Below the pieces are notes generated by a model. The model searched no databases. It had not been told where the DNA came from and was given only the letters and a program-made list of their open reading frames with translations. From DTU019 sp050949825 (GTDB taxonomy: Bacteria; Bacillota; Syntrophomonadia; Syntrophomonadales; Syntrophomonadaceae): a stretch of 64,000 nt of DNA. This document shows, piece after piece, positions 58,747 to 64,000 of the stretch. The stretch lies in NCBI GenBank assembly GCA_050949825.1, contig JBMNGL010000003.1:62001-126000 (forward strand), in the 5' to 3' direction. The stretch's first letter is position 1, and every line of letters begins with the position of its first letter. A program made the translations under genes and the position numbers.

Positions 58747-58931
58747 ATTGAACCCTCCCAAACCATTATAGAATGCGGCAAAATGTACTGTCCACAACAA
58801 ATCCAGGTTCTCTGCAAAGGGATAGCTTTGGCGCCGGCAGGGAAGAGTGGACAAGTGGGGGACAAGGCAAGGGAAGCAAGAGAACCGTCAGACTGCTTCC
58901 TTGCGCTTCGCCCCCCTTGCCTTCCCATGAC

Positions 58932-58958
58932 AAAGCCCGGGGTGGGCAACCCGGGCTT
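58932..58958 (-). terminator. GC-rich stem-loop after minE
   Basis: AAGCCCGGG, 8-base loop, CCCGGGCTT: a perfect 9-bp stem 50 bases beyond the minE stop, with only TGTCA after it on the minus strand. Possibly a terminator with a poor T-tract, or an mRNA-stabilising hairpin between minE and rodA. Confidence 0.45.
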
Positions 58959-59008
58959 GCCGAGACTTTGGAAGCTCAAGGAATTAATGCAAGGAGGATT
59001 GGGTACAC

Positions 59009-59302
59009 TTATTGATTCTGCATCTCCAGTATGTGATGCCGTTTAAAACCTTTTACCGGTATATTGGCTACCAGAGCGAAGGATGAGTCCTCATTGGCAA
59101 GATTCACCTGCAAGGCTTCTTCATCTATCTCAAGATATTCGCGGATTACCTTCAGCAGGTCTTCTTTAAGAAGATTGAGGTATTCGGGGGTAATTGTAGA
59201 GCGATCATGAACCAACACCAAACGCAAACGTTCCTTAGCCACATCCTTGCTACTCACATTATCTTTGGAGAATATTCTGCTTAATACGTCCAACAAAGCC
59301 AT
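59009..59302 (-). CDS. minE: Cell division topological specificity factor MinE
   Basis: A 97-residue MinE. The N-terminal amphipathic helix (A-L-L-D-V-L-S-R-I-F) is followed by A-K-E-R-L-R-L-V-L-V-H-D-R, the segment that contacts MinD and stimulates its ATPase, and the C-terminal dimerisation beta-domain. MinE makes MinCD oscillate. Its presence shows an oscillating Min system rather than the DivIVA-only arrangement of Bacillus. Confidence 0.95.
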   Translation of the reverse strand: MALLDVLSRIFSKDNVSSKDVAKERLRLVLVHDRSTITPEYLNLLKEDLLKVIREYLEIDEEALQVNLANEDSSFALVANIPVKGFKRHHILEMQNQ

Positions 59303-59313
59303 ACCCCCTCCTC

Positions 59314-60111
59314 CTATCTTGCTAATTTAAGCATCTTCATAAATTTGTCAACCAGATTGTCATGGTTTTCCACCGCAATCGGCACAGTCTCACCTGTCAG
59401 CCGTCGGGCAATTCGGCGATATGCCCCGCCGGCCCTGGAGCTGTTCTCAATAACCGCAGGTTCACCACGATTGGTTGATACTACAATAGTCTCATCTTCG
59501 GGCACGACTCCCAAAAGATCGATGGCCAGGATATCCATTATATCCTCAATATCCATCATATCCCCTCTTTTTACCATCTTACTGCGTAAGCGATTGATGA
59601 TAAGTTTGCTTTTAGCCAGTCCGGCGGCTTCTAATAAGCCCACTATGCGGTCGGCATCTCTAACCGCAGATACCTCTGGTGTGGCTACCACAATGGCATC
59701 ATCGGCACCGGCAATGGCATTGCGGAATCCCTGTTCAATGCCTGCCGGGCAATCTACCAGTATGTAGTCAAATTCGTTGCGCAATTCATTGGTAAGATTT
59801 TTCATTTGATGAGGGGTCACTGCATTTTTGTCCTTGGTCTGGGCCGCAGGCAGCAGGAAGAGGGCTTCATAACGCTTATCCTTGATAAGCGCTTGCTTTA
59901 TTTTGCAGGTCCCATTAACTGCATCCACAATATCGAATACAATGCGATTCTCCAATCCCATGACGACATCCAGATTCCTCAGCCCAATGTCAGTATCCAG
60001 CATGACCACCTTTTTGCCCATCATAGCCAACGCTGTGCCCAGATTTGCTGTAGTTGTGGTCTTGCCCACGCCACCTTTCCCAGATGTTACCACCAAAACC
60101 CTACTCTTCAT
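59314..60111 (-). CDS. minD: Septum site-determining ATPase MinD
   Basis: A 265-residue MinD with the deviant Walker A motif S-G-K-G-G-V-G-K-T-T near residue 10, D-T-D-I-G-L-R-N-L-D, the Walker B-like V-D-C-P-A-G-I-E-Q-G and a C-terminal amphipathic membrane-targeting helix (D-K-F-M-K-M-L-K-L). GGAGG 7 bases ahead selects ATG 60111. It lies between minC and minE in minC-minD-minE. Confidence 0.96.
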   Translation of the reverse strand: MKSRVLVVTSGKGGVGKTTTTANLGTALAMMGKKVVMLDTDIGLRNLDVVMGLENRIVFDIVDAVNGTCKIKQALIKDKRYEALFLLPAAQTKDKNAVTPHQMKNLTNELRNEFDYILVDCPAGIEQGFRNAIAGADDAIVVATPEVSAVRDADRIVGLLEAAGLAKSKLIINRLRSKMVKRGDMMDIEDIMDILAIDLLGVVPEDETIVVSTNRGEPAVIENSSRAGGAYRRIARRLTGETVPIAVENHDNLVDKFMKMLKLAR

Positions 60112-60125
60112 CCCCAAGCCTCCAA

Positions 60126-60743
60126 TCATATTTTTAGCCTTTCTATGACAACCTTGCCATCCTTGATAGACGCCAGTTCGGGATCTTTTGCTACAACCAC
60201 CTCATTGTCAGGAGGCCGGGTAATGTGGTTGGCAATCCGTAACTGGGTTGGACTCAAGCGGTAGGCGGAAATAACCGCGTTTTCGTCCCCCAGAGCCCCG
60301 GCATGTGCCATGCCCCGCAGACATCCCATGACCACAATGTTGCCGCCGGCGACAATTTCTGCGCCTGGATTTACATCACCAAGTATTACAATGTTCCCCC
60401 GGCAGGCCATTTTTTGCCCTGAACGGACATTTTTGCAGAGCAATAGGGTTTCCTGATAATGTGGCATCTTATCTATCAGCGGTCTATCCTCAACCGCATC
60501 TTTATCTTCTTGATGGTGGATCATGTCTGACAGATAAAGGCCGTGTGACAATAACACCAATTCCAATTCTTTTAGTTCTCGGTTGGTTAACCGGCGCTGA
60601 CCGATATCAAGACAAATCTCCGTTCCCTGCGGGTACTTCAGAAGGGCCAATTGCTGGTCCAAGCCCTGCTTCATATCGATGAAGCGATGATAAGGGCTTA
60701 AATCAAGGATTTCCTGCACAGGTAGCTCGTGTACTGCGGTCAA
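60126..60743 (-). CDS. minC: Septum site-determining protein MinC
   Basis: MinC inhibits FtsZ assembly away from midcell. The 205-residue protein has an N-terminal domain containing L-D-I-G-Q-R-R-L-T-N-R-E-L and the C-terminal beta-helix (R-S-G-Q-K-M, N-I-V-I-L-G-D-V-N-P-G-A-E-I-V-A-G-G-N-I, then V-V-M-G-C-L-R-G), the typical MinC_C signature. The start is TTG 60743 with GGGGGTGG ahead. Confidence 0.94.
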   Translation of the reverse strand: MTAVHELPVQEILDLSPYHRFIDMKQGLDQQLALLKYPQGTEICLDIGQRRLTNRELKELELVLLSHGLYLSDMIHHQEDKDAVEDRPLIDKMPHYQETLLLCKNVRSGQKMACRGNIVILGDVNPGAEIVAGGNIVVMGCLRGMAHAGALGDENAVISAYRLSPTQLRIANHITRPPDNEVVVAKDPELASIKDGKVVIERLKI

Positions 60744-60820
60744 TATTTAACCACCCCCTTTACATTATGGCAGGTCCTATTTCCTAAACATTCTATTGTT
60801 GCCAGTATATTCCTTTAGCG

Positions 60821-60863
60821 AAAAAACAAAAGATAGGGGTAATTAACACATATAACCCCTATC
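60821..60863 (-). terminator. Terminator after the mre-PBP2 genes
   Basis: On the minus strand GATAGGGGT, a loop and ACCCCTATC are followed by TTTTGTTTTTTC. It separates the mreC-mreD-PBP transcript from minCDE. Confidence 0.92.
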
Positions 60864-60894
60864 CTGGTCGCTTCTAAGCCATCAAATTATGCCA

Positions 60895-62967
60895 TTATTC
60901 CGCAACTATATTCGACACGTTTTGCGCGCTGTCTTCCTTAACAAGGCTATCATCGCGGTGATCCTTGATGCCAAAATATTGCTCAAAAACATCACGGGCC
61001 ACCAGTCCAGCTGATTCACTGCCGTGATAACCGTACTCCACCACGCCGGCAAAGGCGATTTCAGGGTTGTCAACCGGCGCAAAAGCCAGGAAGACACCAT
61101 TATAATTCTGGGATGAACCATCCGGAGCGCGCCGGTTCTGCGCCGTACCGGTTTTTGCCGCCACTTTGATTGAAGACGGAAAATGGCTAAACAGAAAGTA
61201 CCCGGTTCCTCGAGGCTCAGTAACTGCCAGCATAGCCTGTTTGGTTTCGGCCAGGGTCTGGCTGGATACCGCTGCCTGATGAAGCATTCTGGGGCTGAAT
61301 TTCTGAACAGTGCGGCCATCCGGAGTACAGATGCGATCTACCACATAAGGCTGCATAAGCCTGCCGCCATTGGCTATCGTGGCCGCATAATTGGCCAATT
61401 GCAAAACCGTATACTCGTTGTCACCCTCTCCAATCGACATATTGAAGGTGTCAAATGCCTGCCAGGTGGTATCCCAATTGTAATCAATCCTATACTGTGC
61501 ATCGGTTTTGGCGATTTCGTTGTTCTTCTGGATTTCCAATTTACGACGCTGCTCAGGATCAACCTCTTGATCAAGCAAAGCCTGATACTTGTTCTCGATT
61601 GCCTGTTTCAAAGCCGTATACTTGCGGTTGATTAATACTGAGTTCAATTCCTGTTTCCATTGCGGGGTGGGCAGCAATCCAGAGGTTTCATAAGGAAGGT
61701 CGATGCCGCTCTTGCTTCCCAGGCCAAATTCGCGAGCAATACGTACGATGTTTTCCTGTCCACAGCGCCGGCCCATTTCCTGAAAATATACATTGCATGA
61801 ACCGGCCATACCGGAGTAGTAGTTGACATTGCCATGCACACTCCAGCACTTGATATAAGGCGCCACCCAGTAAGCGCCCGTGCAATTTACATAGTCGTCT
61901 GCCCTGGCTACTCCACTTTCCAGGGCGGCCATGCCGGTAATGGGCTTAAATGTAGAGCCGGGCGGATAACTGACCTGAATGGCCCGGTTTAGAAAGGCCC
62001 CCGGATGCATGGCATCATATTGCTCACCCTGGGGGAAATAATAGGCCGCCCGCTTGGAACTGATATTGCCTTTCCAATCATCAGGATACAAGGCGGGGAA
62101 GCTGCACATGGCCAAAACCTGCCCGGTCTTAACATTGAGCAGCACCGCAGCCGCCACCTTGGCGCGGGGATGCTTTTGCTGCAGCGCGGCCAGCATATTT
62201 TCCATGCTTTGTTCCATGACCTGCTGCAGATCACTATCCAGGGTGAGATAAATGCTGTTTCCCTGGCGGGGTTCCAGGGTGACCAGTTCCCGGACCGGGC
62301 GGCCGCCCGAATCCACTTCCACATTACGGGCCCCATCCTGACCGCGCAGCTCCTTTTCATATTGCTTTTCAATTCCCGATTTGCCAATCAGACTGCTGAT
62401 ACTATATCGATAGTCTTCTTGCTGTTTGATTTCTTCAGGGGTGATGGAGTGAATATAGCCCAGGACATGTCCGGCCAGAGCGCCGTGCGGGTAGTTGCGC
62501 AGCGGTTCAACCGCCACCGTCACTCCAGGCAGTTCCTGGCGATGCTCCTCCAGTTGCACCACCAGCTCCCAGGGTATGTCGCGCAATATTACCACCGGTT
62601 CAAATAAGCGGAATTCCTGCAAAGCAATCTTTTCATTGACGAATTGTTCCGTGATTTCCGGGTAGGCTGATTTAAGCAGTTCGGCCAGGCGGGGCACCGC
62701 TTCATTGCGATCACTGAGTCCGGTATAATTAAGGCTTAAGGTATACACCAGCTCATTGGCAGCGAGTACATTTCCTTTGCTGTCGTAGATCTCTCCCCGC
62801 GGGGCTTTGATTGGCACCAGGCGCACCCGATTTTCTTTAGCCTGCGCCTGATATTCTTCATTAAACAATAATTGCACTACGGTCAACCGCAGCAGTAAAA
62901 CTGATAGCAATGCGATGACCAAATAATAATACCATTTCAATCTGGGCCTGACTTCTTCTGTTTTCAT
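60895..62967 (-). CDS. mrdA: Penicillin-binding protein 2 (class B transpeptidase)
   Basis: A 690-residue PBP2-type transpeptidase paired with RodA in elongation. It has an N-terminal membrane anchor (about 13-34), a pedestal domain (P-R-G-E-I-Y-D near residue 56) and a transpeptidase domain with the S-T-F-K active site at 338-341, S-C-N at 390-392 and K-T-G at 605-607. The gap between the second and third motifs is long and includes a charged helical stretch of about 55 residues (about 437-490), so the protein is larger than many PBP2s. It is one base from mreD. Confidence 0.94.
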   Translation of the reverse strand: MKTEEVRPRLKWYYYLVIALLSVLLLRLTVVQLLFNEEYQAQAKENRVRLVPIKAPRGEIYDSKGNVLAANELVYTLSLNYTGLSDRNEAVPRLAELLKSAYPEITEQFVNEKIALQEFRLFEPVVILRDIPWELVVQLEEHRQELPGVTVAVEPLRNYPHGALAGHVLGYIHSITPEEIKQQEDYRYSISSLIGKSGIEKQYEKELRGQDGARNVEVDSGGRPVRELVTLEPRQGNSIYLTLDSDLQQVMEQSMENMLAALQQKHPRAKVAAAVLLNVKTGQVLAMCSFPALYPDDWKGNISSKRAAYYFPQGEQYDAMHPGAFLNRAIQVSYPPGSTFKPITGMAALESGVARADDYVNCTGAYWVAPYIKCWSVHGNVNYYSGMAGSCNVYFQEMGRRCGQENIVRIAREFGLGSKSGIDLPYETSGLLPTPQWKQELNSVLINRKYTALKQAIENKYQALLDQEVDPEQRRKLEIQKNNEIAKTDAQYRIDYNWDTTWQAFDTFNMSIGEGDNEYTVLQLANYAATIANGGRLMQPYVVDRICTPDGRTVQKFSPRMLHQAAVSSQTLAETKQAMLAVTEPRGTGYFLFSHFPSSIKVAAKTGTAQNRRAPDGSSQNYNGVFLAFAPVDNPEIAFAGVVEYGYHGSESAGLVARDVFEQYFGIKDHRDDSLVKEDSAQNVSNIVAE

Positions 62968-63471
62968 TTACCTCTCCCTATTGGACTGGAGCAACCCGAA
63001 TCGAGAAGAATTATAATACCATACATACAGCGGAGTGGCTAATATCATATTAAAAAGGGCCTGGTAAATCAGAGTAATAAAGACACCCTGATCAAGGTTT
63101 AACACCACCGTGGAGGCCAGGCTGGCTATAAATAAAAACAATAGATTCAGAAAGGTGCCTATAAGCACTGAAAGCACGCCTACCAACAGGTTCTCTTTGA
63201 ACACATTACCCTGCAGGATGCCAATGATATAGGCAGTCATTCCTTTAGCCAGAGCATTCATACCGATAAAACGCCCCAGCAGCAAATCCTCCAACAAACC
63301 ACATAAAAAGCCATAACGAGCCGCCTTGCGGGCGTCATTGAGCAAGGCATAAAAAATCACAAATATCAGGACCAGATCCGGCAGAGTATTCTTTATATTG
63401 TAGACCGCAAAAAAGGTCGATTGCAAAAACAATGCCAGAACTGGCAAGAAGAATAATATCAGGTAACGCAC
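62968..63471 (-). CDS. mreD: Rod-shape-determining protein MreD
   Basis: A 167-residue polytopic membrane protein with five or six hydrophobic helices, including L-P-D-L-V-L-I-F-V-I-F and G-F-L-C-G-L-L-E-D-L-L-L-G, the MreD signature. It is part of the elongasome with MreC, RodA and PBP2. It lies between mreC (3 bases) and mrdA (directly adjacent). Confidence 0.94.
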   Translation of the reverse strand: MRYLILFFLPVLALFLQSTFFAVYNIKNTLPDLVLIFVIFYALLNDARKAARYGFLCGLLEDLLLGRFIGMNALAKGMTAYIIGILQGNVFKENLLVGVLSVLIGTFLNLLFLFIASLASTVVLNLDQGVFITLIYQALFNMILATPLYVWYYNSSRFGLLQSNRER

Positions 63472-63474
63472 ATT

Positions 63475-64000
63475 CTACTCTCCTGCCGCGGGGGTGCCTC
63501 GATACGAGGTAATCAGGAGCACCTCTTCCAATTGGTCGAAGTGAACCACCGGTTTCACTACGGCCGACTTTAAAAGTCCTCCCGCTTCATCGTTTATTTC
63601 CTGAATGGTTCCTATTAAGATGCCCGGGGGATAAATCTGTGACAATCCTGAAGTGACGGCTTTTTCACCTACACGGATTTCAGAGTAGTAGGGAATATTG
63701 GCCATACGCAGCAGATTATCATCCCCTACCCCTTCCACAATACCACGGGTTTCCCTGCTATCCTGCGCAACCACACCAACCGCCATTTCACGGTCTGTCA
63801 ACAGGTTGACCTGTGCAGTATGCTGGGTGGTGCTGGCTACCCGGCCCACCAATCCTGCCGGGCTGATCACGGCCATATTCCTATTTACCCCTTCGGCCGC
63901 ACCCCGGTCAATAATTATGAATTTATACCAGGTGCTGGGGCTGCGCGCAATGACCCGGGCCGGCACCAAACTGTAGGTTTCCAGGTTGTCATTCTGGAAA
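63475..64000 (-). CDS. mreC: Rod-shape-determining protein MreC, C-terminal part (cut by window edge)
   Basis: The frame is open from the window edge and encodes the exported beta-domains of MreC: V-P-A-R-V-I-A-R-S-P-S-T-W-Y-K, I-D-R-G-A-A-E-G-V, G-L-V-G-R-V and a later G-L-S-Q-I-Y-P-P-G-I. About 174 residues are visible; the membrane anchor and coiled coil are outside. MreC links MreB to the wall synthases. Confidence 0.93.
   Translation of the reverse strand, partial: FQNDNLETYSLVPARVIARSPSTWYKFIIIDRGAAEGVNRNMAVISPAGLVGRVASTTQHTAQVNLLTDREMAVGVVAQDSRETRGIVEGVGDDNLLRMANIPYYSEIRVGEKAVTSGLSQIYPPGILIGTIQEINDEAGGLLKSAVVKPVVHFDQLEEVLLITSYRGTPAAGE

Overview
The window is chromosomal DNA of a Gram-positive, endospore-forming Clostridia-type bacterium. 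Three lines of evidence support this. Sporulation genes are present (yqfC, yqfD, spoIIP, spoIVFA, spoIVFB and a spo0B-like gene). Regulation is of the Firmicutes type (T-box leader, CIRCE/HrcA, Prp with an N-terminally extended L27). The gene order is the conserved Firmicutes chain from mreC through rplU-obgE, leuS, comEA, holA, lepA and hrcA-dnaK to phoH-ybeY-era. A Syntrophomonas-like lineage is a guess; nothing in the window fixes the genus.

Layout: nearly everything is on the minus strand, so the text reads from the high end down. 64.0-57.2 kb: mreC (cut by the window edge), mreD, a class B PBP, minCDE, rodA and a DUF1232 protein (wall elongation and division-site placement). 57.0-55.6 kb: spoIVFA-spoIVFB. 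55.5-54.9 kb: a tandem-repeat tract. 54.9-51.0 kb: two radical-SAM-linked genes and RNase G. A plus-strand carbonic anhydrase follows. 49.9-44.5 kb: rplU, prp, rpmA, spo0B-like, obgE, proB, proA. 44.3-40.0 kb: plus-strand SLH-anchored glycosidase, cysteine synthase and a YkgJ-like Cys-rich protein. 39.7-36.1 kb: nfeD/SPFH pair and nadD-yqeK-rsfS. 36.0-32.7 kb: plus-strand leuS-ogt behind a T-box leader. 32.3-23.9 kb: comEA, comEC, MATE pump and holA, with plus-strand deaminase, flavoprotein and rpsT. 23.4-18.7 kb: spoIIP, yqxA-like, lepA, hemW. 18.7-9.6 kb: CIRCE-hrcA-grpE-dnaK-dnaJ-prmA-rsmE-mtaB, a HIT gene and rpsU. 9.4-0 kb: a 44-residue membrane protein, a CoA-disulfide reductase/rhodanese fusion, yqfC, yqfD, phoH, pgpH, ybeY, dgkA, cdd, era and the start of deoC.

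The most unusual object is in the leuS leader (32.7-33.03 kb). A complete tRNA-Ala(GGC) gene with CCA and the G3-U70 identity pair lies inside an otherwise canonical leucine T-box leader, between Stem III and the antiterminator, and is enclosed by a 6-bp helix. It is downstream of the only clear promoter and upstream of the regulated terminator. The tRNA should therefore be made in every transcription round whatever the T-box decides, and its processing would cut the riboswitch in two.

Other features of note are a family of four foldback MITE-like repeats (7.4, 10.3, 12.6 and 38.0 kb), REP-like GGGGACGGTTC repeats that supply the last codons of yqfD, and a 192-bp direct duplication in the 55-kb repeat tract. 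Several genes appear to start at TTG with good ribosome-binding sites (phoH, dnaK, lepA, prmA, rng, minC). Nothing seen suggests phage, transposase genes or CRISPR.
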